64,000 nucleotides of DNA from Lachnospiraceae bacterium (GCA_024698705.1 JAILQX010000047.1:124001-188000); one strand, 5' to 3'; shown: positions 35,315 through 44,663, counted from the first letter of the stretch. The notes: generated from the sequence alone by a model not told the origin. Made by a program: numbers and translations.

Positions 35315-36451
35315 ATGTACAGATTTATGGATGACGTACAATTGAATATTGCCGGGATCAGGGATATAAAGATGATACATATGTACCATATCCTCAAGGA
35401 TGATAAGGTCTTACCTGCAATGGCGGTTCATTTTGACAGGGATAAGATCGTCAATCTGTGCATGACGGATCGGCACTATGATGAACTTGTAGACAAAGTA
35501 TTTGCGGTATATGAGAGAGAAGCAAAGGACGGACGTATCCTTACCGATCCGACGACAAAGTCCATGCTCGACAGAACAAGAGAGAGCAAGGATGAATATT
35601 ACGTTAAGATGTCGGAAAACCTCACGGAATTGAAAGAACCGATAAGCTACCGAAAAAGCTATATAGCAGAGAGGGTACTTCCTGCAGTGCGGTATCTGCT
35701 TGACCAGCTCTATGCCATGAGCGGAAGAAAACTCGAATGGAGCTACGAAAAGGGCTGGTTCGGTACGGGTAGGCTTTCGTCGGTTTCGGACGGTATTGTA
35801 AAAGTATTTCCATACAGGGTAGAGAAGGACGATGCCGAAGGTATAAGCATTCGCGTCACCAATGTCCTGGATGATACATATGCACTTATGATAAACGTTC
35901 TTACCGGTCGGAAATGCATAAAGATCGACGCCGAATGTAAAGAGACCGAATTAAAGGCGGCGCTTATTTACAGGATCGATCCGGCAGGTATGAAGGTCGA
36001 TCTCTCGGAGCAGGTTGATATGCACGGTAAGACGGTCTATAAGAATGAAGAAGGGATCGTGGGGACGCCTGCAGATGAGAATGTTAATTCAGGATTTAAT
36101 AAAATAAATATATTCCCGGACAAAGCATATATTTATGATCTTTCATGGTGTAAGCTCATGACCTCAGTAAGATCGGACAGCGGTGAAAAGATCGATGATA
36201 CCATGGCTACCGTGACATATGTATTTGATGATAAAGGAAAGAGCCTTGTATATGCACTCGGCTACGAGGATATAACGGATAATGAAAGCGGAATGTCATT
36301 TTCGATAAACAATTTTGCCATGGATATACATACGGACAGAAAAAGCGGACGATGCGAAGTGTATTGCGACGCCTCGGACGCGATGTCAAGGGGAACATAC
36401 AGGGACAGATATGCCGGTAGGTATTTTCTGCTTGAGGACAGCTTAAACTGA
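35315..36451 (+). CDS. Unassigned 378-aa protein heading the AAA/TelA gene block
   Basis: I do not recognise the family. The product is soluble and acidic with no signal peptide or membrane helix. The first half is helical and charged (for example KVFAVYEREAKDG and ERVLPAVRYLLDQ). The second half looks beta-rich, with IFPDKAYIYDLSWCKLM and a repeated pattern of short hydrophobic strands. No catalytic motif stands out. The start at 35315 has only a weak upstream GG-rich stretch as ribosome binding site; another ATG lies four codons further. It ends 19 bases before the AAA ATPase gene and runs in the same direction, so it is probably part of that operon. Confidence 0.6.
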   Translation: MYRFMDDVQLNIAGIRDIKMIHMYHILKDDKVLPAMAVHFDRDKIVNLCMTDRHYDELVDKVFAVYEREAKDGRILTDPTTKSMLDRTRESKDEYYVKMSENLTELKEPISYRKSYIAERVLPAVRYLLDQLYAMSGRKLEWSYEKGWFGTGRLSSVSDGIVKVFPYRVEKDDAEGISIRVTNVLDDTYALMINVLTGRKCIKIDAECKETELKAALIYRIDPAGMKVDLSEQVDMHGKTVYKNEEGIVGTPADENVNSGFNKINIFPDKAYIYDLSWCKLMTSVRSDSGEKIDDTMATVTYVFDDKGKSLVYALGYEDITDNESGMSFSINNFAMDIHTDRKSGRCEVYCDASDAMSRGTYRDRYAGRYFLLEDSLN

Positions 36452-36470
36452 TTCAGAACGGAGAAATGAG

Positions 36471-38633
36471 ATGGGAATTTTCAATAAGGACAAGGCGGTG
36501 ACACCGCAACAGAGATTTGATGCTTTGATCGACAGAGCGGTGCTTTATGAAAATGCCGGAGGAGTGGATCTTTTCATAACGGCATTAAAGAGGATGAAGT
36601 CAAATCCCGAGACGGTCATAATCAAACCGGTCGAGCTTTGTCTCGATGTGCTTGAGACCATTGTTTTTGAAAATAACGGTAATTTCAAGCCTTCGGATTA
36701 TCTCAATACCTTCAATGATGCCGAGACCATTTACAAAGGTATATTCAATTACGACGAAGAAACTCCGAACTTCGACGATATAAGGCTTGTGTTCATTGAG
36801 ATGTTCACAACCAACAATATCTATGCTCACAGGATGTTCAATATCAAGCTGTACAATTCGTTTGAAGACAAGAAGAAATACGTCGTCCTCTGCCAGAATA
36901 TCATCATCGATCCGGACAGCAAGAGGGTATTTGACCTGATAAAAACATACGGGGTGCAGATCAGGGAGTTCATGATCAGTGACGATGCATATCTTGCGAA
37001 TCTCGTAAGGGTAGCGCACAGGCTCGCGTTCAATGCGGCGGCAGCCGAGGATATCCTTAAGGAGGAGTACGACAATGTAAAGCATATGAACGGTGTCTAT
37101 GACGTGGATCCCGTTAGGATCGCCACAGTCGAGCAGAAGCTTGAAAGAGCGGAAGGCATAGTCGATGCATGCAATGAAGCGATCAAAGAGGCTGACACGA
37201 AGACGGACGTCATAAAACAGACATGTGCATCCGCAGAGCAGAAGATAAAGGAAAGCGAGCAGCGCGGTATCGAAAGGATAGAGGCAAGGATAAACGATCT
37301 TAAGGCCGAGCTGGAGCATACGCTGGACGAATTCGTAGAAGGACAGAAAAAAACGGTTGTTATTGATAAGGACATGCTCATCAAGCAGGTATTTGCCGAT
37401 GCGCAGACCGAACTCGACAAGATAAGGAATATGGCCAAGACCATAACGGGCTCGACTTCGATGGAACTCATGTCACTCAATGACGAAGCAAGGGGAGTAT
37501 TTAACAGAGTCAACAGCCTCATCAATGATGATGAGGAAGTCAAGAGGGTCATGAAGAATGCCGATGAGACCAGAGAATTCAGGGACAAGGTCAATATGCT
37601 CACGGTACTCAATCAGAAGGCAATAGAAAAGATCGCCGAAGGCGAAACACAGGCGGTGGAATATACCGTCAAAGCAGCGGCAACGGCAGATGAAGAAGAT
37701 CTGCCGATCGGACCCGTCAATCCTTTGCTCGATCCCTCAATACCGTTTGAGGACAGGTTCAAACGCGTCATGAAGGAAAAAGAGAACAGGATCGCGAAGG
37801 GAGAGCATTTCCACAGGAAGTTTGACGATGTGCTCATTGCCGTAATGGAGAATTCAAATCCCTATATGATAGGACCTTCGGGCTGCGGAAAGACCTTCAT
37901 GGTCAAGCAGATAGCGAGCCTTCTCAATATGGATTTCATAGATATCGGCTACATAAACGAAGAATTCGAGATCCTCGGTTTCCAGACCGCTACGGGTGCA
38001 TACAGCAAACCCAATTTCTACAGATGCTACAAATACGGTATGATCGCATTCTGTGATGAGCTGGACAACGGTAACAGCAGAGCTACCGTAAAGCTCAATT
38101 CGTTCTTATCCAACACGGAAGATGCCAGCTACAGCTTCCCCAACGGTGAGATGGTAAAACGTCACGGCAGCTTCAGGATAATAGCCGCAGGCAATACCGA
38201 AGGTAACGGTGCGGACAGCAATTACAGCACGAGAGAGAAGATAGAGGAGTCGGTACAGCAGAGATTCACACCCATCTACGTCGGTTATGACAATGAAGTG
38301 GAAAAGGCGATCCTTAAGGATTATCCGGACTGGTTTGATTTTATAGTCCTTTTCAGAAAAGCTACGGACAAATGGGCGGAAGGCCTGGGCGGAGAAGCAC
38401 AGGGTATACTTACCACCCGTGATGCGACAAGGATAAAGAAATATCTCGATGACAAGAGCTTTAACGCGGAAAAGATCATAGAGTACGAATTTGTTCAGAC
38501 CAAGGATCCGGAATACCTCGCATTTCTGAGCGATACAATGCGTGCGGCTGCGGATCAGACTTTACCCTCGGCAAAGCTGGTAAAGCTATTTGAAAAGATC
38601 TCCAATGAGATCAGACAGAAGGGACATCATTGA
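36471..38633 (+). CDS. AAA ATPase (MoxR/CobS-like AAA_5) with N-terminal coiled coil
   Basis: A 720-aa protein. Residues about 1-220 are helical and unassigned, about 225-300 are strongly coiled coil (KLERAEGIVDACNEAIKEAD and following), and about 440-720 are an AAA module: Walker A GPSGCGKT (468-475), Walker B IAFCDELDN (525-533, with D529 and E530), the sensor region IIAAGNTEGNG, and an Arg after SVQQRFTPIYVG. The fold resembles AAA_5/CobS/MoxR ATPases, which remodel or load metal ions into partner proteins and work with VWA-domain proteins. Exactly such a candidate partner is encoded next, its ATG overlapping this stop codon by one base. No membrane helix is present. Confidence 0.8.
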   Translation: MGIFNKDKAVTPQQRFDALIDRAVLYENAGGVDLFITALKRMKSNPETVIIKPVELCLDVLETIVFENNGNFKPSDYLNTFNDAETIYKGIFNYDEETPNFDDIRLVFIEMFTTNNIYAHRMFNIKLYNSFEDKKKYVVLCQNIIIDPDSKRVFDLIKTYGVQIREFMISDDAYLANLVRVAHRLAFNAAAAEDILKEEYDNVKHMNGVYDVDPVRIATVEQKLERAEGIVDACNEAIKEADTKTDVIKQTCASAEQKIKESEQRGIERIEARINDLKAELEHTLDEFVEGQKKTVVIDKDMLIKQVFADAQTELDKIRNMAKTITGSTSMELMSLNDEARGVFNRVNSLINDDEEVKRVMKNADETREFRDKVNMLTVLNQKAIEKIAEGETQAVEYTVKAAATADEEDLPIGPVNPLLDPSIPFEDRFKRVMKEKENRIAKGEHFHRKFDDVLIAVMENSNPYMIGPSGCGKTFMVKQIASLLNMDFIDIGYINEEFEILGFQTATGAYSKPNFYRCYKYGMIAFCDELDNGNSRATVKLNSFLSNTEDASYSFPNGEMVKRHGSFRIIAAGNTEGNGADSNYSTREKIEESVQQRFTPIYVGYDNEVEKAILKDYPDWFDFIVLFRKATDKWAEGLGGEAQGILTTRDATRIKKYLDDKSFNAEKIIEYEFVQTKDPEYLAFLSDTMRAAADQTLPSAKLVKLFEKISNEIRQKGHH

Positions 38634-39532
38634 TGGACATCACAAAAACAGCGACAAGGACCATAAGGGACGGCTATGCGCTTGTGAGGATAGGCTTCAA
38701 ATCACTCACCGAATTTGAGATGTACTTAAGGAGCGACCCGCCGGTCAATTCGCATATTTTCAAGCAGATGATGAGCATAAACGCTCCGACGGACTTTTCG
38801 GGAGAGCCGCTTGAAAAAGCACTGGATTACTGCCATGGCGGTTACCGTAAGAATTTCGACAGGTTCATGGAACTGAAGAAGATGATGGACAGTGTCAACA
38901 CAGCCTACGGGCACGGCAGGAAGACCGTATCCAGCGTTGTGGGCTCAAGACCCAATGTCCCGTCATATCTTGCGGGCGCACCAAAGACAATGTACCGCAT
39001 AGAGAAGGTCAAGGAAAAGAAATTCATAGACATATATTTTAACCTTGCATACGGAGGAGTAACAAGGGATGAACAGGTCATAAACAGAGGCCTGCTCACG
39101 CTCAACCTTGTGAGCCTAATGGAGGAAAACGGCATAGGCGTTAACCTTTACGTATTTGAGGCATGCCATGTGGAAAATGAGGTGTTTCTTGCGGAAATAT
39201 CGATCAAGAAACCCGGAGAGCCGCTTAATGTTGGCAAATGCTTCTATCCTCTGTGCGGAAAGGAATTTGTGAGAAGACTGATGCTGAGGCTCAAGGAGTC
39301 CATGCCGTTCAAGCAGGACTGGGGCATAAGCTACGGCCTTTTGCTGGACGAAACGAAGGTCAGGGAACTGCTCGGTATAGGAGGGAAAAAGCTTCTCATC
39401 CTTTCGCCTGACAAGATGGGCATCTACGGAAGAGATCTGTATGCCGATGCCGATGCATTTCTGGATAAGCTGGATCTGCAGGACACGATATCGCTTCCGG
39501 GATACAGAAAACTTGGCGACAAAGATAAATAA
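38633..39532 (+). CDS. VWA-like partner protein, resembling phage/plasmid DUF7192 proteins
   Basis: A 299-aa protein overlapping the ATPase gene by one base (TGATG), hence translationally coupled. The middle carries GSRPNVPSYLAGAPKTM (residues 104-120), then FIDIYFNLAYGGVTRDEQVINRG (about 131-153), LLTLNLVSLMEENGIGVNLYVFEA and KLLILSPDKMGIYGRD. From memory this order, with the PxVPxYLAGxPxxM element, resembles a family found in phages and plasmids (DUF7192) with a fold like von Willebrand A domains. A classical MIDAS DxSxS is not obvious; FNLAYGG occupies its place. I infer a VWA-type partner of the ATPase; the family match is uncertain. Confidence 0.55.
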   Translation: MDITKTATRTIRDGYALVRIGFKSLTEFEMYLRSDPPVNSHIFKQMMSINAPTDFSGEPLEKALDYCHGGYRKNFDRFMELKKMMDSVNTAYGHGRKTVSSVVGSRPNVPSYLAGAPKTMYRIEKVKEKKFIDIYFNLAYGGVTRDEQVINRGLLTLNLVSLMEENGIGVNLYVFEACHVENEVFLAEISIKKPGEPLNVGKCFYPLCGKEFVRRLMLRLKESMPFKQDWGISYGLLLDETKVRELLGIGGKKLLILSPDKMGIYGRDLYADADAFLDKLDLQDTISLPGYRKLGDKDK

Positions 39533-39553
39533 CAGCTGTGATCGGAGAACACG

Positions 39554-40228
39554 ATGGCATTTGAAGAATTTGGAGAAGTACTTGATATAGTGAATTACGG
39601 GACGGACACCCAGAACGATTTTGCGGGAATGAGTGACTGTGCCTTTGCGTACGTCAGAGATTTCAAAACTGAGGAAATGGTGGAGAAACTGACAGCCATG
39701 CTCGAATTCTTCAGAAATACCGAAAGGGTAGAACCCGATAAGCTTAAAGAAACCTATGCGAAGGTCGATGCCATGAGCGATGATATGAAGGAATATTACA
39801 TGAGACTGCTGATGGACAGCGAAGCCATCGAGTGTTTTATCAGTCTGAGCAAGGCTTACAGTGACGATCTCGCCGAAAAGATCGAGAAAGGGAAAAGTGC
39901 ACTTAAAGCATGGAAGGATGTCGGCAAAGACGAGAACCTGCGTTCAAAATACGTGGCAATGGACAAGAGAGTCGGGGAAATGGACCTGACAAGGACGGTC
40001 GCAGGCACATTTTCGGCGCAGATGAAGGTGATAAGGGGAAACCAGCTTGCAATGGCTGACAGGATCATGAGTACGATAGTCAATTCCATAGCCGCATGGA
40101 AGAGCCGGATTGCAATGACAAGGAGCATGGAAGCGGATGCGGATATGAGAAATGCGGCGCTCACTGACAGCATCGAGGAACTGCTCAAACTTCAGAGAGA
40201 GGGAAATACATATCTTAATAAGGCATAA
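39554..40228 (+). CDS. Short TelA-like protein
   Basis: A 224-aa helical protein. Its C-terminal half (about residues 145-215: QMKVIRGNQLAMADRIMSTI, then VNSIAAWKSRI) lines up with the conserved core of TelA, QIRLIQNNDTIMSEKIQSTI and VNTIPLWKSQM, encoded at 41.8 kb. The N-terminal part of TelA is missing or very different, so this is a shortened paralogue, not a pseudogene: the frame is open, with GGAGAA before the ATG. TelA proteins are linked to resistance to tellurite and other toxic anions and to envelope stress; the molecular action is unknown. It lies 21 bases after the VWA-like gene. Confidence 0.65.
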   Translation: MAFEEFGEVLDIVNYGTDTQNDFAGMSDCAFAYVRDFKTEEMVEKLTAMLEFFRNTERVEPDKLKETYAKVDAMSDDMKEYYMRLLMDSEAIECFISLSKAYSDDLAEKIEKGKSALKAWKDVGKDENLRSKYVAMDKRVGEMDLTRTVAGTFSAQMKVIRGNQLAMADRIMSTIVNSIAAWKSRIAMTRSMEADADMRNAALTDSIEELLKLQREGNTYLNKA

Positions 40229-40329
40229 AAATGATATTAAACATTTATAAATACGTATAAAATAATACTCAAATTAAAATCTTTGTGTTAATATATACGT
40301 AGCGTTTCGACAGGAAAAAGTGGAAGTAT

Positions 40330-41712
40330 ATGGATAATCAGAACAATCAGAGATATAACGAAATAGGGGACAGGATACAGAAGTCCGTCGTGGAGGCTCT
40401 TCAAACGGGGGAATTTGCCAATCTCAACAATGAGATCAGGGATTCGGTAAGAGCGGTATTAAACGATGTCGGCGGTCAGATAAATGACGCGGTATCTGCG
40501 GCAAAAACACAGGCAAGAGCGGAACTCGGATACAGGGATGCATACAAAAGCTCAAACGGACAGACGGCACGGTCCAGGGGCTTTACAAACGGATACAATA
40601 CAGACAGTTCTATGAAGGATCTTGAAAGACATCGTGCCGAACGTGAAAAACTGATAATAAAACCGAACCAGAAGCCGAAGGTAAAGTTCAATGAGGTCGG
40701 TGCCATTTCAGGATACTTTGCTTCATTTATAGGCGGTTGGCTCCTGTTGTCGGGACTTATAGGTTTGGGAGCTATCATCGTGCAGGGCTTAAGCATGGGT
40801 GGAAATATTGCTCTCGCGGTCCTTGCGATGGTCGGAGGAACGGCTCTTCTGAACAAGGGTATCAACAATGTACACTGGCTCAATCTCGCTAAGAGATACA
40901 AGAAGCTGGCGAGCGAGAAGTTCTATGTTGGTGTTGATACCATAGCACAGGCAACCGGAACAAGCCAGAAGAAGGTCATAAAGAACGTAAAAAAGATACT
41001 TGAGAAGGGATTCTTTCCGGAAGGCTATATAGATGAAGCCAATACCACATTGATGGTTTCAAAGAATATCTACGATCAGTATCTCGATACAAAGAATTAC
41101 AGGATGGCCATGGAGGAAGAGGTCAACGAATCCGAAGATCTTACGGCAGGGGAGAAGAACAAACTCAATTCGATGATCAGCCAGGGCATGAGATATATCG
41201 ATCGTATCCATGAACTCAATGACCGCATACCCGGTGAGAAGATCAGCAGGAAGCTGGCGGGACTTGAGAATCTGCTTGTGGAGATATTCAACAGGTTGAG
41301 CGAGCATCCGGATCAGATGGATAATTGCAACAAGCTCATGGATTACTATCTTCCCACTATGATCAAACTGGTGGAAGCTTATGAAGAATACGACAAGGTC
41401 AGCATACCGGGTGACGATATCAAGTCAGCCAAGGCTGAGATAGAGAATACGCTTGAGATCATCAACCAGGCGTTCATAGAATTACTGAACAAGCTTTACC
41501 GGACATCCGTATGGGATGTAAAGAGTGACGCAAAAGTGCTGCAGACGATGCTCAAGCAGGAAGGACTTACAAACGACGGCATGCGTAAGGACACGGGAGT
41601 AACGGATTTCGGTACACAATTTGCAAAGGCTCCTACGTTGCAGACGGTCACGGAGGATGAACTTAGGCCTGTTGAAGAGGTCGCTGCGGAAGAACCGCAG
41701 CCGATGCATTGA
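40330..41712 (+). CDS. XpaC-family membrane protein
   Basis: A 460-aa protein of the XpaC family (named for 5-bromo-4-chloroindolyl phosphate hydrolysis in Bacillus). The N-terminal 110 residues are charged and Asn/Gln-rich. Two membrane helices at about 124-152 and 158-176 are followed by a conserved stretch, LAKRYKKLASEKFYVGVDTIAQATGTSQKK (split here only by eye: KFYVGVDTIA then TSQKKVIKNVKKIL), and a long helical cytoplasmic part. In Firmicutes xpaC is commonly next to telA, as here. A 101-base gap to the preceding gene is very AT-rich and may carry a separate promoter. No clear enzyme active site is seen; hydrolase activity should not be assumed. Confidence 0.85.
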   Translation: MDNQNNQRYNEIGDRIQKSVVEALQTGEFANLNNEIRDSVRAVLNDVGGQINDAVSAAKTQARAELGYRDAYKSSNGQTARSRGFTNGYNTDSSMKDLERHRAEREKLIIKPNQKPKVKFNEVGAISGYFASFIGGWLLLSGLIGLGAIIVQGLSMGGNIALAVLAMVGGTALLNKGINNVHWLNLAKRYKKLASEKFYVGVDTIAQATGTSQKKVIKNVKKILEKGFFPEGYIDEANTTLMVSKNIYDQYLDTKNYRMAMEEEVNESEDLTAGEKNKLNSMISQGMRYIDRIHELNDRIPGEKISRKLAGLENLLVEIFNRLSEHPDQMDNCNKLMDYYLPTMIKLVEAYEEYDKVSIPGDDIKSAKAEIENTLEIINQAFIELLNKLYRTSVWDVKSDAKVLQTMLKQEGLTNDGMRKDTGVTDFGTQFAKAPTLQTVTEDELRPVEEVAAEEPQPMH

Positions 41713-41806
41713 TCAATTGAAAACTACCTGCAGAGCACGTATCATGCGGAAAGCGGGAAGGGATACATACAAACCGTAAAAGGCGGGATAAAACGGAGGA
41801 TATAAA

Positions 41807-42877
41807 ATGGCAGCAGAAAGTTTGGAAATGATTGCAACTCAAACGACCGAAGATCTTACCGAAGATGAAAAGAAGGTTGTAAACGGTTACGTCAACAGCA
41901 TTGATCTGAACAACACTCAGATGGTTTTGCAATACGGAGCCGGAGCTCAGAAGAAGATATCCGACTTCAGTGAGTCGGCACTTGATTCCGTAAGGACCAA
42001 GGATCTCGGAGAGATAGGCGAATGCCTCAGTTCGGTGGTCACGGAGCTTAAGAGCTTTGATGTGGAAGAAGAAAAAGGCTTCCTCGGACTATTCAAGAAG
42101 GGTGCCAACAAGGTTACCGCGATAAGGGCAAAATACGATAAGGCCGAGACCAATATCAACAACGTAATAAAGGTTATGGAGAATCATCAGGTCACATTGC
42201 TCAAGGATGTGGCAATGCTTGATGAGATGTATGAATCAAACCTCAAGTATTTCAAGGAACTTACTCTTTATATCCTTGCCGGAAAGGAAAAACTAGCGGT
42301 TGCCAAGAACGAAGAACTGCCCAAGCTTGTAAAGAAGGCAGAGGAAAGCGGACTCCCCGAGGATGCACAGGCAGCAAAGGATTATGCCTCACTTGTTGAC
42401 AGATTCGAGAAGAAGATATATGACCTGGAACTCACAAGGAACATCTCAATGCAGATGGCACCCCAGATAAGACTTATCCAGAACAATGACACTATCATGT
42501 CAGAGAAGATACAGTCAACGATCGTTAACACGATCCCGCTCTGGAAGAGCCAGATGGTCATCGCGATCGGTCTTGAGCATTCACAGGATGCAGCAAAGGC
42601 ACAGCGTGAAGTAACGGATGTTACAAACGATCTGCTGAAAAAGAATGCAGAGGCACTTAAGATCGCTTCGATCGAAACGGCCAAGGAGAGTGAGAGAGGT
42701 ATCGTAGATATCGAAACTCTTACACAGACAAACCAGACTCTTATCGATACACTTGATGAGGTCATGAAGATACAGGATGAGGGACGTTTGAGACGTGCCG
42801 AAGCCGAGAAGGAACTTGTAAGGATCGAGGATCAGATGAGGGCCAAGATACTTGAGGTTTCAAAAGTTAAACAGTAA
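41807..42877 (+). CDS. TelA-family toxic-anion-resistance protein
   Basis: A 356-aa, almost entirely helical cytoplasmic protein of the TelA/KlaA family. The family core is at about residues 215-270: MQMAPQIRLIQNNDTIMSEK, IQSTIVNTIPLWKSQMVIAIG, EHSQDAAKAQ. The C-terminus has further long helices ending DQMRAKILEVSKVKQ. RBS GGAGG precedes the ATG. It is the last gene of the block; a strong terminator follows. Its partner XpaC is encoded directly upstream, and a short paralogue two genes upstream. The action of TelA is not established. Confidence 0.92.
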   Translation: MAAESLEMIATQTTEDLTEDEKKVVNGYVNSIDLNNTQMVLQYGAGAQKKISDFSESALDSVRTKDLGEIGECLSSVVTELKSFDVEEEKGFLGLFKKGANKVTAIRAKYDKAETNINNVIKVMENHQVTLLKDVAMLDEMYESNLKYFKELTLYILAGKEKLAVAKNEELPKLVKKAEESGLPEDAQAAKDYASLVDRFEKKIYDLELTRNISMQMAPQIRLIQNNDTIMSEKIQSTIVNTIPLWKSQMVIAIGLEHSQDAAKAQREVTDVTNDLLKKNAEALKIASIETAKESERGIVDIETLTQTNQTLIDTLDEVMKIQDEGRLRRAEAEKELVRIEDQMRAKILEVSKVKQ

Positions 42878-42890
42878 TAAAGTGAACGCA

Positions 42891-42922
42891 AAAAAGGCGG
42901 GATTTACATTCCGCCTTTTTTT
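42891..42922 (+). terminator. Rho-independent terminator after telA
   Basis: A 10-bp stem AAAAAGGCGG / CCGCCTTTTT (42891-42900 with 42911-42920), 10-nt loop, T tract. Confidence 0.85.
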
Positions 42923-42945
42923 AAAGCAAATATACGGAGTAATAC

Positions 42946-44583
42946 GTGAAAAAAAGAAAAATACTTGGCAACAAATTATATCTTTATCTGACCGAATTCT
43001 TTGCGGGTATGAGCCTGATGGCGGTCGAACTCGGTGCGAGCAGGCTTATGGCACCTTATTTCAGTTCGTCCCAGATAGTATGGACGATCATAATAGGGAC
43101 CATCATGATCGCGATGGCACTGGGCAATATCTACGGCGGGAAATGGGCAGATAAGGATCCGAACCCGGATAAGCTCTACAGAAGGGTGACGATAGCGGCG
43201 ATATGGATCGCAGCCATCCCCGTGCTCGGCAAATACATCATCCTTCTCATCTCGGGCATACTTATATTTACAGTGAACAATAACCTGCTCATCATAGCGG
43301 CATTTGCCACGTGTATGGTTATATTTGTATTTCCTCTCTTTTTACTCGGAACGGTCACGCCTTCGCTTGTCAAATATACGGTCGACAGCCTGGATGACAG
43401 CGGAAAGACGGTGGGTAAGCTCAATGCATTCAATACGATAGGCTCCATCATAGGAACTTTTATCCCGACATTCATATCGATCCCCGCGGTCGGAACGTCG
43501 ATAACATTCCTTATATTTTCCGGAATATTGCTGTTGCTTTCCGTATTGTATTTCATAAGCGGCTATGAGGATGAGAAGTTTCACAAGGGCAATCTTAAGA
43601 TCGTGATCATAAGTATAATACTGTTCGTGCTGTGCTGTATCTTCGGACACGGAAGAAGCTTTGCATTCTGGAGGGATGATCTGTCGGTCGAGGATGAATC
43701 CGTCTACAATTACTTACAGGTGTATGAGGATGATGAAAAGGTCGTATTTTCCACGAATGTCCTGTTCGGTGTCCAGTCGGTCTATATGAAGGAGGACAGT
43801 CTCACCGGAATGTATTATGATTACGCGATGGCGGCGCCCTACATGGACGGTTTTAAGGAGAAAGACAACGTGGACCTGCTGATACTGGGTATGGGAACAG
43901 GAACCTATGCGACACAGTGCAGCAAGTTTTTTGACAACATAAGCTGCGAAGGGGTAGAGATCGATGAGAAGATCACGGCATTGGCAAGGGAAAAGTTCGA
44001 ACTCCCCGAGGACATCAAGGTAACAACCTATGACGGAAGGGCGTATCTCAATGCGATCGATAAGAAATACGACATAATCATGGTTGACGCATATCAGGAC
44101 ATATCGGTCCCTTTCCAGATGTCATCCGTACAGTTCTTTAATATGGTAAAGGATCATCTGAATGAAGACGGTGTGATGGTCGTCAATATGAACATGCGCG
44201 GGCAGAGTGAGGACAGCATCAACGATTATCTGTCGGATACGATAGCGCGCGTGTTTGACGAGGTATACACGGTCGATGTGGGAGGTACGAGTGCAAGGGA
44301 GCTCTTTGCATCGGACAATCCCGATATGATAGAGAGGTTCCGCGAAAACTACGCGATGGAGGATGATATCGTCCTTGAGAACCTTATGGCATACGTGGAT
44401 AAGACCATGATAAAATACGAGCCGGGCAACCGTATACTTACGGATGACAAGGCACCGGTGGAGCTGCTCAGCGTCAAAGCGATGGATGAAATGATAGACG
44501 ACGAGCTTGCATGGTTTAAGGGGTCATACGGCGCGGATGACATAAATATCAAGTTTCTGCTTGATTTTATAAAAGAACAGTGA
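42946..44583 (+). CDS. Membrane-fused spermidine-synthase-like protein
   Basis: A 545-aa protein with about seven membrane helices (residues 12-225) joined to a cytoplasmic class I methyltransferase-like domain of the SpeE type (about 260-500). The nucleotide-binding loop reads LLILGMGTGTYATQ, with acidic GVEIDEKI, then TYDGRAYL and the VDAYQD segment that in spermidine synthases holds the catalytic Asp region. The GTG start at 42946 follows ACGGAG. Such fused proteins are common in Clostridia; aminopropyl transfer is inferred and the membrane part is of unknown use. It stands alone between two terminators. Confidence 0.8.
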   Translation: MKKRKILGNKLYLYLTEFFAGMSLMAVELGASRLMAPYFSSSQIVWTIIIGTIMIAMALGNIYGGKWADKDPNPDKLYRRVTIAAIWIAAIPVLGKYIILLISGILIFTVNNNLLIIAAFATCMVIFVFPLFLLGTVTPSLVKYTVDSLDDSGKTVGKLNAFNTIGSIIGTFIPTFISIPAVGTSITFLIFSGILLLLSVLYFISGYEDEKFHKGNLKIVIISIILFVLCCIFGHGRSFAFWRDDLSVEDESVYNYLQVYEDDEKVVFSTNVLFGVQSVYMKEDSLTGMYYDYAMAAPYMDGFKEKDNVDLLILGMGTGTYATQCSKFFDNISCEGVEIDEKITALAREKFELPEDIKVTTYDGRAYLNAIDKKYDIIMVDAYQDISVPFQMSSVQFFNMVKDHLNEDGVMVVNMNMRGQSEDSINDYLSDTIARVFDEVYTVDVGGTSARELFASDNPDMIERFRENYAMEDDIVLENLMAYVDKTMIKYEPGNRILTDDKAPVELLSVKAMDEMIDDELAWFKGSYGADDINIKFLLDFIKEQ

Positions 44584-44616
44584 TAGTATGGTTATGTTAA
44601 TCATGATTACTTGATA

Positions 44617-44642
44617 GAGTGGACTTGCGGTCCACTCTTTTT
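44617..44642 (+). terminator. Rho-independent terminator
   Basis: An 8-bp stem GAGTGGAC / GTCCACTC (44617-44624 with 44630-44637), 5-nt loop and five T. Confidence 0.9.
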
Positions 44643-44663
44643 ACATGATAAAGGAGATAATTT

